A stretch of 64,000 nt of DNA from Halichondria panicea (Eukaryota > Porifera > Demospongiae > Suberitida > Halichondriidae). How positions within the stretch are numbered: position 1 is the first letter of the stretch; the number at the start of each line of letters is the position of its first letter. The notes beneath the pieces were generated by a model. That model was given only the letters and a program-made list of their open reading frames with translations. It was not told where the DNA came from and did no database searches. Shown here piece after piece: positions 1 through 20,656 of this stretch. The stretch covers positions 4,031,442 to 4,095,441 of the forward strand of contig NC_087379.1 of the NCBI RefSeq assembly GCF_963675165.1, written 5' to 3'. The position numbers were made by a program, and so were the translations under genes.

Positions 1-1556
1 GAATACCATGCGACGTATCATGAAAGTTTAGCAGTGCAATAGATGAGAAAATGGTTAGTGGCACTCTGAACCAGTTAGTCACACTGAGCTTGTGTTCAGC
101 TGGTAGAAACTTCTCTCTTAGAACCCGCATGATGGGAAAATAAAATCCACATATCAGCTCAAAAGATTGCAAGCAAAGGAGCATTTTGATGCGATAAAAT
201 AGACTATTAGTGTCCCTTGCAAACTGAGCAGCTATGATAAAAATGATTGAAGCAGATGCATTCAGTACAACAAGCACTCTAGTCATTGAGTAACCCACTT
301 TAGAGATTAAGTAGTCACATGTGATGCTTCCAAGCATATTACAAACCATGAACGATGCAAATATAATTCCTAGAGGAACGTCGTGAAAAACATCCAGCGA
401 AGGAGTCCATATAAACACAAACACGAACACAACACTTTCAAACAGGCTCTGAATAGCTCCTACTAAAAACAAATCAACGTTCTGAACAATCGTTTTCAAT
501 CCTTCCAGACATGATTTTCGCTCCTTATTGAAGGAGAACTTTCTTTCCTCTCCATAATTCTCAGTCCACACAAACAACAAGGCTGGAATTGAGCTCAGAA
601 GTGCTGGTATAGCCAAAATGAATGGTGCAAGTGGTCCCAAAGAGAGCCATCGTGCAAATGCATCTGCCACAACACCAGCAGCCACAGCAACAATACTGCT
701 TCCGAAAGCAACATGGCTAAAAGTGATTGGCACCCATTCCTTTGGAAAGTCATACTTGTTTATATGCTCGTGTACATACCAGGTTTCCATGGTTGAGAAA
801 AGGATCGAGTTGCTCAGTCCAGCTACACACCTCCCAATTAATAGCACACCATAATTGGGGATGAGTATCAGCAAACAAGAGAGTGAGTAAACCACACAGA
901 ATAGAACAACAGTTGCTCTGCGACCTAGCTTATCGGATATGATGTCCTTGGCAGCCATGAAAATAGCACTTGAAACAATACCACAGGCATAGATCACTGC
1001 GACTTGTGTCCCAACAAATCCATGGTAGCGATACAGTGCATACAGGTACGGACCTGCAGAATACAGATTGAGACCACAGGAACTGTGTACACACAAAATA
1101 AGTAACTTCATAACAATTTGAAGTGTCCAGAAATTTGGTCCGATGGTAATCTTGACATTACATAATAATTATTATAACCATTCGAGCACGGGGGGGGGTC
1201 AGTTCAGCCTCAGAGCACTCAGGAGTATGAAATCATGAATTATGTTTTTTATACCATAATTATTTCCCTTACAGTGTACGAATGTAACCTTTTATATACT
1301 TGGTCCATATAAAAATGTACTCACGTATAATAATAATAGAGTCCAAAGTCTATACTGTATACGTATAGATTTACATGTACGTACCTTGCAGCCAGTCCCC
1401 CCACACAACAAGAAGATAGACAGGGATGAACTTGTGCTGAAAAGATCGGAATGTTGGGTTGTTAGACGATCCTTCTTTCGTAATCCTTAACTTGAGATAG
1501 GCAGCCAGACACATCGATGAGAGCACACAAAGGGATACATATGCCACCACCAACAT
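1..1556 (-). CDS. MFSD5: MFSD5-like major facilitator transporter (molybdate-anion transporter family), 3' end outside window
   Basis: Two exons are visible: 1556-1385 and 1053 to beyond base 1, with a 331-nt GT..AG intron. The N-terminus MLVVAYVSLCVLSSM and the junction DWLQG/PYLY match MFSD5. Downstream family landmarks are ETWYVHEHINKYDFP, SLFESVVFVFVFIWTP, PLGIIFASFM and NWFRVPL. About 408 codons are present against roughly 450 in vertebrate MFSD5, so some 40 C-terminal residues lie left of the window. The protein has the multi-pass hydrophobic pattern of a 12-TM MFS carrier; the family is linked to molybdate uptake at the plasma membrane (known from the family, not shown here). The start is the first Met of exon 1 and aligns with the vertebrate start. 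The gene is transcribed away from PSMG2, whose ATG is 212 bp away. Confidence 0.93.
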
Positions 1557-1768
1557 GGTTGATCATCACAGCACCAATCTGTACAAGCTGAGCACACAAC
1601 TTATTCACTCCCCATACAAAAATTAATGGTGAGATCTAGATTAGATCTCTAGATTAAATTTTAATTTGGATCTAAGTTCACCTCAGGTCAGAGTAGACTA
1701 CACAAAGATGCCTGATTACGGATTATGCTGACTCGACTGGACTGTAAGATTTCCTTGAAAGTTTAGAT
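1557..1768. promoter_or_regulatory. Divergent promoter region between MFSD5 and PSMG2
   Basis: Only 212 bp separate the start codons of two oppositely transcribed genes, so both promoters and 5' leaders must lie here or overlap the genes. The stretch is AT-rich with palindromic AGATCT/TCTAGA clusters near 1630-1665. No clear TATA box is placed at a convincing distance from either ATG. Shared regulation is inferred from geometry only. Confidence 0.5.
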
Positions 1769-3530
1769 ATGTTTGTACGATCAGGAGATACTGCTGTTGA
1801 CTTGGATGGTTACAGAATCATTGTGGTGAATAAAAACTAGCTTGTCTATTTTAATCCATTGTCCATTTCCAGCCCTGCATATCAGTGGGGAATGTGGCTC
1901 AGTTGGCAGTGGACCTGCTTATAAATACTCTGAAGCTCCCACGAGTCGGTTACCTAGATGATGACTCCTTGCTCCCATTGGTTGGAAACGATGCATTTGA
2001 CCACACAGGATTGTCTGGATACATGCATACTGCAGGAGAAGGTGAGTTTAGTTGAGTTAGCCATTTTGTTTGGTACTGTGCATGAAGCTGAAGAAGCAGG
2101 TGAAAACTGCTGCCCTCAGCATAATTATAATTATATAGGAGTCGGCCTCTTGTCCCCCGCGTGATATAGAATTTGGGTGTTTGCAATATTAAACCCAAAA
2201 ATCATGCACTTCATACTCTTCGTGTTGTCCTTGTTTTACAGTGTATGCAAATTTTGAGTGCAAGACGGCAGTAGTCCAACTGCGTACTCCCATTGCTAAG
2301 GTACGTACGTGTATGCAAACTAGTTCTTGTAATCTTTAGTGGCTGTAGGGAAGGAAGCTCTCATTTTGTAATAACCTCATATCGTGGATTAAGAGTGCCA
2401 ACTTCACGGAGGTCATTCTACTGACAAGTTCCTATTCTCATGAAAGAAAAGATGTTCAGATTAGAGGGTAAGTAACAAGTAACGTGTATAGCTACCTCTG
2501 TACATGCATGCTTTTTCTTTCACCTAATGTATCACTGTTACATTTTATTTTTACTTTGGGAGCCTGCACATGCATGTGTGAGAGCCAAAAGTACAAAAAG
2601 AAGTTAACTGTGTATGTCTCTGCTACACTATAGTGAACCATATCGTTTCCTGCTCACCCCTGAAGCCCGAGATCTCTACACTCCTCTTACAATGGACCAG
2701 GGTTGGAACTTGCTAGAACCTCGGAATGAGGATGAAGGAAGTGCAAGCAGTGTGGGCCAGGATGGTGTGCTTTCAGAAAGTCAGCTGTTTTTACCTGGGT
2801 CTGGACTGGCTAAAATACTCTACTCACAATGGTCAGTATTAACCGTTTGTTTCTCTTGTGTAACAGTTGCATACTTTCAGCTTAAAATCACATTGGTACA
2901 AAAAGGTAGTCCAACATCCCCCAAACTTTGTTTTGTACACATGCAACTAAGCAGCTCACCTTAGTAATTACACACCTTGTCTCCTTCATATAACATACAT
3001 TTTTGTCTCCCAGAATCCCCCGTCTATAATTTTGTATGTGTTTATTAGCAGTGCGTATAGTACGTATTACTTATATTTAACTCTTCATACGTATAGCTGC
3101 TCAGAACATGTTCGACTTATGATGTTCGTAGCATTTTGCTCCCAGGGAGATAATATTCATGATGCTATTGCTGTAGCAGCCAAAATTAATTCATGGCTAA
3201 AGCTTCTGCCAAAAGAGGTACGTAAGTCACACACATAATTATGCATTTCCATAATTGTAAATAGTTTGGATTTTCTTTTCGGATCTACAACACAAGCTTT
3301 AATTCTGATATTGTAATTCAACCTAAATTATGATGATTAGGGAAACGGCACCACATAACTATGCCCAGGGCAATGTCTGTGATCAATCATTACTGACCTG
3401 ACGAGGCTGTCCTGTAATAATGTCAAAATTTAAACTGATTTTTATGCTTATCCAGAATGACCGATTGTGGTGTGTCCCATCCTCGTGGAGTCTTATGTAT
3501 GGAGGACCTTCACCAAACACTTTATTCTAA
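1769..3530 (+). CDS. PSMG2: Proteasome assembly chaperone 2
   Basis: Seven exons (1769-1825, 1873-2041, 2242-2300, 2349-2467, 2634-2831, 3097-3217, 3456-3530) join in phase to 265 codons, almost the same length as human PSMG2 (264). Landmarks are the start MFVRSGDTAVDLDGY, SVGNVAQLAVDLLI, GYLDDDSLLPLVGND, LTSSYSHERKDVQIRG, YRFLLTP, FLPGSGLAK, CSQGDNIHDA and the C-terminal PSSWSLMYGGPSPNTLF. PSMG2 pairs with PSMG1 to guide assembly of the 20S proteasome alpha ring; its C-terminal tail ends in a hydrophobic-aromatic motif, as here. All introns are GT..AG and short (47-238 nt). The frame is intact, so the gene looks functional. It is head to head with MFSD5 and converges on the kinase-kelch gene. 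Confidence 0.95.
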
Positions 3531-4069
3531 ACAACAATGATTATGCGTGCAGTTCTATGTTATAATTGCTCTTTTGTGACCACTTAATTTTCTTGTGAAA
3601 TAGTGATTATGCCAATGAAATCTTTATTGCTGGTATTAAGTAGCCAATAGATATGTGTACGTGCATATATATTATAGTACCGTGAAGTCCATGATCATAC
3701 CCAAGAACCGAAGACATATGGAATGAGCGGTCGCGGATTTAAAGGAATCATCAAATCTAGATCTGGATGTAAAAATAATCGTGACAGCTATTAAATGACT
3801 ATTATATAATAATCAAGTCGATATATACATACGGTATATGCAGTAATTATATTTACGTCATGAAAATCATGTCCTAAAAGTGAAGGAGATCACTATAAAT
3901 TTAATTCCACAAGCATGGACACAAACATCTCCAGCCTCGTGTGGGCTAATTAAAACTTTTAGGCAACGACACAAACACAAAAGACAGCATAATAATAATA
4001 ATTGTACTTCTGGCCATAATAATAATAAAAAATTTTATATAACGTTTTGCTGTGACTGTACACTATCTG
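3531..4069. other. Convergent intergenic stretch between PSMG2 and the kinase-kelch gene
   Basis: This AT-rich stretch separates the stop codons of two convergent genes and must hold both 3' UTRs. No coding signal, tandem array or clear inverted repeat was seen. Runs of AATAATAAT near 3985-4030 could contribute to polyadenylation of the minus-strand gene, but no site can be fixed. Confidence 0.5.
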
Positions 4070-6468
4070 TTAGTTCCTATAAACAAGTTCCATAGAAAAC
4101 ACGTTCTTGTTCCTATTGTTTCCCGAACTGTCCCGACCACCAGCAACCAACACTTTCCCACAAGGCAGGGCAGCAGCTGTAGCATCAGTCAGTCCCATAG
4201 GCAGGTCTGCAATCTGTATCCACTTTCTCAGGTTAGGATTGTAAGCGTGTATTGGGGTGCAACTGTTGATCGTCGTTTTTCCTCCGATTGCTAGTAGGGT
4301 ACCGCAAATGTGTGCTGGGGTAGCTGATCGACTAGGTAGTTCTTGAAGCGTACTCCAGACAATTTCTCGACTCTCATGGAATAAATTCCCTGTAGGGATA
4401 CTGAAGCAGTCACGCATACCGTCTTGCGATAAATCTTCGTAGCCACCCAGTAGATACACAGTGTTATGTAGGACGGTCATTCTCAGTGCAGCTCTTGATT
4501 TCGGTAGAGATGTTACAGTAGTCCAGTGTGGGCTATCTTTGCGGTACACCTCGACAAGATTAGTAGGTACATGTACCTTGCTAGTGCCGTTAATAAACAT
4601 GCCCCCACAAGCCGCTATGCAAGCACTACTTTCATCTTCCGTTTGGCTTACAACACAAACTCGAGCTCGAGGTTTCGATAATGCAGGAATTGCGCTTTCT
4701 TTCCACTCATGGGCATCACTATCAAACGCGTAAATCTTGTTTGTCATGCTTTCACCCTCAGCTGTTCTCCCACCGATCGCTAGAAGTTTCCCTCCAATGT
4801 TTCCAAGACCAAATTGAATCACAGGACACTCTGGTAGTTTACCAATCGAAAGTTGAGTCCAATTGACGGTCAAGACCTGATTTCGCACGCCCAGATCAGC
4901 TGTGTTTTGCCCTCCACCCATGTATAGTGTTGATGTGATAAGTGTACTTTGGGTAGCAGTCATTGGAGCATGTATTTCCACTGCTTTGATGGACTCTGAT
5001 GGATCCCTGACTTTCTGTACTCGTAGCATGACTTGGTCGTGTAGTAAATGGAGCTACAAGGAAACACTTTAGTGCACGTGGTGTACAATATAGTAAAAAA
5101 TAATGGGTAAGTTAATTTACACAGTACAGAACTACTTACACGTACATACAGATATTTTAATGTACGTGTACTTTTTAGACTCCCATTCACCTGTTCTCCT
5201 GAAACAAGACTCTTCATTGCGTCACTTCTCTGCTTCTCTAGTTCATGCATTCTCTCATGATACTTTTCACCGCGATTCAACAGATGCTTTGTCTTTTCAC
5301 TTACTTCACTCTCTCTTTTCCGAAGCATATCTCTTGTGCTGTTTAAATCTTTTCGCAATGTTTCTATTTCTTCTCTAAGCTTATCAATGCTAGGCTCGCT
5401 TTTGTACACTTCAATTTCTTGTTTCAGATCAGTGACAGTAAATTTAAAATCAGTAATCTCATCTGTTAAACGTCTTTGCTCATTCGTCAACTTCTCAATC
5501 TTCTTTTTCTGGCACCGCCTTTCTTGAAGCATTTCAATTTTGGAATAGCAATCGATGTTCAGCTTAGCTTTTTCCTGGCGTATATAAGCTTTAACGTCGG
5601 CTGCTATTGGTCGCTTGTCCGCTTCGTCTAGGCACTGCTCAATGAGCCCTACCATAGGGTGGTCTGGATTGATTACATCCATGTACTTTTGTCTCCTTGC
5701 TATTTCCGTGAGTCTCCGAAACCTGTGATCCCCACTACATGTGGAATCCTCTTCGAATTCATTTGTTGGAACGGGGCTTTCTCCGCAGAAAATTTCCATA
5801 GCAAGGATACCATACGAAAATATATCTATTTCCACCTTGTAAGTTGGATTGTTTATCAGTACCTCTGGAGGCATACAATACAGTGTTCCAGGCTTAGTTG
5901 TCATTGCTTTTTGTTTTGGTGTGATGTTGAGAATTTTTGCCATGCCCAAATCGGAAATTTTGGCATGCATGTCGACTGTCAACAATATGTTGTTTGAAGA
6001 GAGGTCACGGTGAGCTATGAATTTTGAGTGAAGGTAGCAAAGAGCAAGAGCAATGTCTTCGAGAATCGTGTATGCAACTGTTTCCGGTAGGATGTGGTAC
6101 TTTTCAATACACTCATTGAGAGTAGTGTGCAAGTATTCCATTACTAGCACGGGGAGGTTGCTGTGTTTGCTCATGTATACACCTAGGAATTGCACGATGT
6201 GGGGGTGTCTCACGGTAGCCAGGAACCTACGTTCTCTGAAGACACTTTCTTCCAGAGAAGATCTCGCCAATTTGTTCGATGATTTCGTTTCGTTGTAGAG
6301 AATTTTGTGAAATCTTTTGCCTGCACATTTGAGTCCATGGAATCTTAGCTCCAAAACTTCAGCGTAACTACCACAACCAATGACTTTTGGTTCAGAATCT
6401 GCTCCCATTACTTCCTCTACTCCTGACAGATTTAGATCAGGTAGGTCTGAGTACTCTCCACTAGCCAT
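4070..6468 (-). CDS. Protein kinase - coiled coil - kelch repeat protein (TKL/Tyr-like kinase)
   Basis: Two exons (6468-5191, 5053-4070) give 753 codons. Residues ~25-320 form a kinase domain: glycine loop GCGSYAEV at 31-38, ATP-site Lys51 in CAGKRF, catalytic loop HRDLSSNN at 153-160, DLG at 173-175 instead of DFG, and CMPPEV in place of APE. Residues ~325-420 are charged heptad-like sequence (KKKIEKLTNEQRRLTDE, LREEIETLRKDL), predicted coiled coil. From ~440 to the end are kelch blades with repeated GG-containing strands (LLAIGG, CGGMF, YLLGGYED, LLAIGGK, VLVAGGRD). There is no signal peptide or TM segment from the chosen start MASGEYSD, so the protein is probably cytosolic, with kelch blades reading a partner and the coiled coil dimerising the kinase. 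The catalytic residues suggest an active enzyme. No one-to-one vertebrate orthologue is recognised. Confidence 0.9.
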
Positions 6469-6946
6469 TGTTAATGTTGTTGCAGCTACAGTACAGTACT
6501 CTGATAGCAATTTGACAGTGATTAGATGGTCAGCAGAGGTAGACGATATAAATTCTAGAATGAGAGCTACACAGTACAGTACTGAGTACACTATAAAGTA
6601 CTGTACTAGTACAGTATAGGATCTCGAGGAAAGACAGCTACATGTAGTAAGAAGAAGGGTGTGTCTGCTAGAATAAATCACGTGCCAAATTAATTAATAA
6701 GTCAAAAATGGCTAATATTAACAGTAGCTAAGTTTCTACACGGCTAGCTAGCTCAAGCCTTCATCCAAGTCTCTTGTTTGGACATCCGTGCCTTAGTTAG
6801 TAGCTACTTCTTCATTTACAGAGAACTTGCAACCGTAGTACCGTGGCGTCGTTCTGTTTCCAGCCTCAATACAGACTGATTGAGCACTGTTGCTAACTTT
6901 CCTGTGCTTCAAAGCTAGCCTGCTGCACTGTACTGGAGGGAGAGTC
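6469..6946. promoter_or_regulatory. Divergent promoter region between kinase-kelch gene and ARHGAP39
   Basis: There are 478 bp between two divergent ATGs. The segment has repeated ACAGTACAGTACT/AGTACTGTACT blocks (about 6572-6617) next to the kinase gene and TAGCTAGCT blocks around 6745. No convincing TATA box was found. Assignment as a shared promoter is positional inference. Confidence 0.45.
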
Positions 6947-15410
<8,464 letters not shown>

Positions 15411-15658
15411 TCCAGATTTAGCATTGGAATTAGCACTGGTGTGTGTATTTATTATTTTGTCTCTGGTGTATGTCAGTAGTGTATTGATTGAGCCTTTTTG
15501 TAGCTGCCATTCTTCTGATTGTGTGTTTCTCTGATTTGTTGCTGATGATGTGTACGTGTGGGACTGTTTCAAAAATATACTGCGCATGCGCTGTTAAATG
15601 TGGGCTATTTAATGTAGCAAAGAACCGACTCAATGGATGTTGGCTCTGATCAGATCAA

Positions 15659-18600
15659 ATGGGGAATGCTTTGAGAAATCAGCCATTTCCTAGCATTTTC
15701 CCTGAGCTAAAAACCAGTCCTACTTATAATTCTCAGAGTGCTGTCAATTATGCTTACCTGTCTATGATAGCAGTTTCATTCTTTCTCATTCTACCTGGTA
15801 TCAGAGGTCTGCAGGTGAGTATCACTATAATTATGTGCATTTAATAGTACTGTACATGTAGGCCTGTAGAAGTGGTGTGTGCAGCATGGTAACTGATGAA
15901 ACCCATCTACTCTTGCCAATGATAATTCTATATGTCTGTATATATAGCTAGACTATGGGAAGTTGCATTCACAAAATACCGTATAATTATTGTATCGGGT
16001 TAATCGAACGAATTAATTACACTGTACAAGCCTGATTGCATTTCTAACTGTTGCAAATTGCATGGGGGAATTTGCAATTGAAAGAACATCGCATTCGAAA
16101 CCTGCATGATAATTATATGGTAGCACGAAATGTTTGTTGTTTTCTAGAGTTAGCAATCCTCCACGAAAATTTAGCACTATATAATTTTACGGCTATTTAA
16201 ATTAATGATCAATGTGGTGGAACAGATGTAGACCCTTGAATATATCCGTGTTACTCTATCTGCGGTTCTATCGAGGCTGCATGTCTTAGCAAACCAATTG
16301 CAAGCTGATGCTCAAAGAAGTCGTCGAAAAAATGCTCTAGCGAATGTGTAAAACACACTCTTTAATAACTAAATAGCAGTTTGTAACTTCTTCAGACCGA
16401 ACAGAAGAAATCGCAAGCAAAATGACATGCTCATAGGTTGCAGCTCATTTAAGTATCTAAACCTGTACGCTTATAGGCCTTGGTAGGTTATGACATTGCC
16501 TATAATTATTCTTTTCCAATTGCCTATTATTCCTCAGTGTAAACCACGAGCACAACATAATTATAGACCATAATAATTATTATCATTGACGTCACACAAG
16601 CAACATAATTATCACAAACTTTCACATGCATGACTGTGTTAACACTATAGCCCAGAATCATGCTGTCAAGGAGATAATTATCCACAATTTAATTATACTG
16701 ACTCGATACTAACACCCAACAAAAATAGGCGTATAAAAAGAATGATTTTGATGTGCGTGAAATGGTCACGTGCACTAGCTTCCGTTTCGAATGCTTCTCT
16801 TTCTTTTTCGTGGTCGTATCCAATAGATCTAGCATTGTATTAATTGTCCATTCTAGGGGGATGAAAATATAATATAATCCCAGATCGTAATATACCTTGT
16901 TGCCCAGTGAGTGGGCAGATCAAAGCAATCCAGTGCTCAGTATATGGCATGTTGCATCACTGCCATGGCTACCATATATTGCACTGCATTATATGGCATA
17001 ATGCACTGGATTATATGCACTTGCACTGTGTGTTAATGCAGTAGATTTCTTTAAGAGATATCCATTTGGGACTTATGCCCCACTATCCCTAGCCTCGACT
17101 CCAGCCCCTTGAATAGTGGGCCTGGTATTTACTGTTGGCGCGTGGGTGGACAATTAATTTATTATTTACCGTATTTTATCTCATTGAACGTTAAAACAGT
17201 CTTATTGTGATAAAGACAAAAAGAGAGGTACCTCTGTATATACTGTAGACAGAGACAGCTAAGTAAAACATCAGCTCTGTAGATTTATTCATTAACTTGA
17301 GGCTCGGATCGGATACACACTCAGGCAACAAGTTAATCTCATAAGAAATTAGTTAAACCTGTGGGTAAAAAATAAATGTGGATAAGTACAGTGGCTGTGA
17401 CGTAACATAATGTGAGGACTACTTATTGATTTACACAATAGATTTGCCATTGAAAGCACTATCCATTAATACACACTCAAGCAACAAGTCCGGATACACA
17501 CTCAAGCAACAAGTCCCTCAGATCGGATACACACAAGTCCCTCGGATTGTAAACACATTCAGGCCACACAGTTCTCGGATCAGATACCACGTACTTACTC
17601 TGTGACCAATTTTCAGTAAATGTCACAACAATACTTCCTTCCAGAGAGAATGGTACTGAACGTCGAACAGACACTTCAACACTTTGAAGATGGCTTCACT
17701 CAGAGAAACAAGAGGAGAAATCACCATCACAACACTTCTTTCAGAGAGAGGTGCACTGGTCCTGTCAAGCTTCACATCAATCAAGAAAGGGAGTGTCTGG
17801 AAAGCAGATGGACTTGCTCTGGGACTTGCCATAGCCCGTCGGTACTGTACCTACATAAACACCAGCGTACAGACACTTCAACGCCTCCAGCTGCTTGTCT
17901 TTCAAGACTAGACCTGGTTTTCCAACACAGGATAACGCGTACGCGAGAGCAGAAGAGAAGGTAGCAGCCATTTAATACAGACTAGATTTCTTTTTTCAAT
18001 GACATCATTATAAATGAAACGGATATCAATGTTTTACAACTAAATACGGAATAAGAATACTGATAGATATACTACAATTTACGATTACCAAGATTCTTGG
18101 TAATTCTGGCGCATGCGTAAACAGTGTATACCAGGCCGCCTTTCTCAGCGGCCTGGAATCGAGGCTACACTATCCCACCCAATACTCAGTTGGTCCCTTT
18201 TATAGGCTACTTTTACAACTACTAGTGGGAAGAAAACCTAATACTATGGAATTCAGCAAAACTAATGAATACACTAAATTCCTTCAAAACACATGTCTTT
18301 TATTACGATTTATATGACCAGTTAGACGAGTTTAACGTCATTGGGCAACAAGTTAGTTATTGCAGGCGCCCTCGTGCAACATGCCATATATTGCTCCAGT
18401 GCAATATATGGCATGTTGCACTCTGGCTGGGCAATAACTAATACGTACATGCTCATTAACTATGATAATTATACAAGTAGAAAACGTTCAGTTGAACAAC
18501 CGATTCGTATTATTCTTTTCCTTACTCTTAACCCCAATATGAACTCCTCATAAATGAAGCGATGCTGGACACTACTTCGTGTGTATACGGCAGTATGGAT

Positions 18601-20656
18601 AGCAGGAGTTCTGCTCATCTGCAACTATAGTGCCTGGTACGGGGATACAATATGCACGAGGACACAGTACAAAGCTTACACTGGCGGCCAGAATGTGCCC
18701 CAAGAGATTGAAGCAGAAGTTGGACTTCACATAAGTTTGAGAGGCATCAACATTACAGTCTCTGAGAAGGACTGTGGTAAGTAGCCATTGCATGTAGGAA
18801 ATTGATTTTGCTTACTTTACATACTAAGAATAATGAAAGCACCGCGGGTGCTGCATGATGCCTCTGTGGAGGTGCCAAAGAGCTACGTATAATTATAACC
18901 TATTAATAGCTAGCTTTTATACACACATTGATTATGATCACAACATTTTAATTTTGCTGCAGAATCCAGGGAAACTGAAGGAGTGGGTAATGATCAACAA
19001 TGATTGACAATTGAACTTTTGGCATCGATCGTTTTGTTATTAAAAACAAGCGATGCCAAAAGTTCAAGTGTAAAATTAATGGCAGCAAGTCAGCAGAGCC
19101 TTGCAGCTCTCTTCTCACTCTTGCAGCTACCAATAGCTAGCGTTCTAGTGCAGAGCTAACTACTAAGCAGAGTAGCAACACTCGGTGGAACAAGTTTTGC
19201 TACGCACTCTTTTGAAAAGGCTGCAATGGCATTCCAAGTAGGCATAACTCAAGAACGAAGCTTTATTTTGCAAATCCACCAATTAAAATCCAAGAGAACA
19301 TGACTAGAAGCCTATAGAAACTCTTACTTGCCACTTCATTGATCCTTGAGCGCCTGACTACACACACACACACACACACAAACACACTTCCGTATACCTC
19401 GCTTGCGCATGCGCATCGAGGCATAATTATCACATGTATATAGCTCTATCTATCAATTATGATGGATCGCTTATTATTTTGCCTTTTGTTTCTTGTTTTA
19501 TACAGGTTTTTCCTCTCACTACATTTCTCCTTTTCCCGATGAGACTATCAACTACAATGAGCATTTCTCTTGGTCTAATCCCTGGGGACAAGGAAGACAA
19601 GACTTTGGAAAGTATGGAGGGAAATTCAGACAGCAGTTTAGAGAAGCTAAGTATCGAGGTGTTCCTTACCCAATAGCATGGATTGCAGAGTATTTCATTA
19701 TTGACGGAGAACAGATTCGCTGGTATAGAAAATTCAGACAAGCGGGATGGTACACTCACATCATAATGTGGTATGTAGGGCTAATTATGATGTCATTTAA
19801 TTATAGCACTATTTTTTTATGTACGTAGGCTATAATATAATGTACCCACATTTTATACGAAAGCTATGTTTCGTGTGCAGGTTGGCCTTCACAACACACC
19901 TCTTCTCAATTTTGCTCTTCACGAAAAACATCCGGATTGGAACTTGGCACTTAGCAATGACTGGGTCACTCATGCTTCTAGCTTGTCTGTCTTACAGTAC
20001 TATTATTTTGAATGATCCAATACTTCAAATTCATTTTCCTGACGACACATTGACACCATGTATAAAGCCTGCATTTTGGGTGACCTTGGGGACTGGACTT
20101 GCGACAGTACTGATTGCCTGTACCCTACTAATACTCGAGATGTTGATCCCGTTGAAGATGGCAGAATTATTCAATATGAAAGACGACTCATTTTTTGAGG
20201 TATGTTTCTGATTATTGCAATATCTCTACATAATAGATCTACTAATACACAATGGTTGTACAGGTTGATGAGGAAATTACACAATCGTTTGCTCAGATGT
20301 CTCTAATGAAACAAAAGTCCGACTACAGACCCTCATTGAGGGGAGCTGTGAAACGAAGAACAAAGCGGCTTTCCAAACGAAAATCACGCGATAGTTATGT
20401 ATCACAGGAAGTCTGTAAGCAACCAAAGGCAAAGCCTACCTATTCTGATAACGAGAAGGAAGACTCGTCTGTAACTATGAGAACCATTTCGTCACATGAC
20501 CAACCAGAAATTGAAGTTTTAAATGATATCACTCATCTAAACTATTTTACACGCTCTGGCGAACAACAAATTCACAAGTTGGACAATACTCTTTCTGTAA
20601 TGACTTCCCATGATTTGGAAATGGAAATACAAGTAGCTGAAATCATACTTAAATGA
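15659..20656 (+). CDS. DUOXA: Dual oxidase maturation factor (DUOXA family)
   Basis: Five exons (15659-15814, 18560-18776, 19506-19770, 19881-20199, 20264-20656) join in phase to 449 codons. Family landmarks are FLILPGIRG in the first TM region, the partner sequence WTLLRVYTAVWIAGVLL, GLHISLRGINIT, ETINYNEHFSW, YRKFRQAGWYTH and CIKPAFWVTLGTG. Vertebrate DUOXA1/2 proteins are ER membrane partners that bring dual oxidases to the cell surface for hydrogen peroxide production. The hydrophobic pattern fits about five TM segments. The C-terminal ~130 residues are basic then acidic and longer than in vertebrates. Intron 1 is 2.7 kb and carries repeats and a helicase remnant. The acceptor of exon 2 (TGAAG before CGATGCTGG) was chosen because it joins GIRGLQ to RCWTLLRV as in the family. 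The start is only 248 bp after the ARHGAP39 stop. Confidence 0.92.
17300..17580. repeat. Degenerate tandem repeats in DUOXA intron 1
   Basis: Several imperfect copies of GGATACACACTCAAGCAACA occur at about 17310, 17470, 17492 and 17525, followed by related ATCGGATACAC segments. They lie next to the helicase-like remnant and may belong to the same inserted element. Confidence 0.55.
17623..17971 (-). pseudogene. RecQ-like DNA helicase fragment, frame-disrupted
   Basis: Minus-strand reading from ATG at 17971 gives MAATFSSALAYAL..., then LKDKQLEALKCLYAGVYVG and the Walker A-like TVPTGYGKS. After that the frame breaks, and a second frame continues with LPFLIDVKLDR and SVVMVISPLVSL, which resembles the motif Ia region of RecQ-type helicases. 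Two frames are therefore needed for one domain, which implies a one-nucleotide-type indel or a lost splice site. The later helicase motifs (DEAH box, motifs III-VI) are absent. The fragment sits antisense inside the first intron of DUOXA. It probably came from a mobile or multicopy helicase gene. The family call is moderate because only ~100 residues remain. Confidence 0.6.
18375..18420. repeat. Perfect 20-bp palindrome with 6-nt loop
   Basis: TGCAACATGCCATATATTGC and its exact reverse complement flank TCCAGT. Related ATATGGCATGTTGCA and TGCACTGGATTATATG blocks occur at 16935-17035, so this is a dispersed element in the same intron rather than a unique regulatory hairpin. Confidence 0.7.
18833..19090. 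repeat. Copy of a dispersed short repeat family in DUOXA intron 2
   Basis: It starts AATGAAAGCACCGCGGGTGCTG, includes GGAGGTGCCAAAG and GAGTGGGTAATGATC, and ends near TGCCAAAAGTTCAAGTGTAA. The reverse complement of 36640-36800 aligns along the same block order, and 44644-44745 has the first half. A 17-bp inverted pair (TTGAACTTTTGGCATCG and complement) lies near its right end. Confidence 0.7.
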
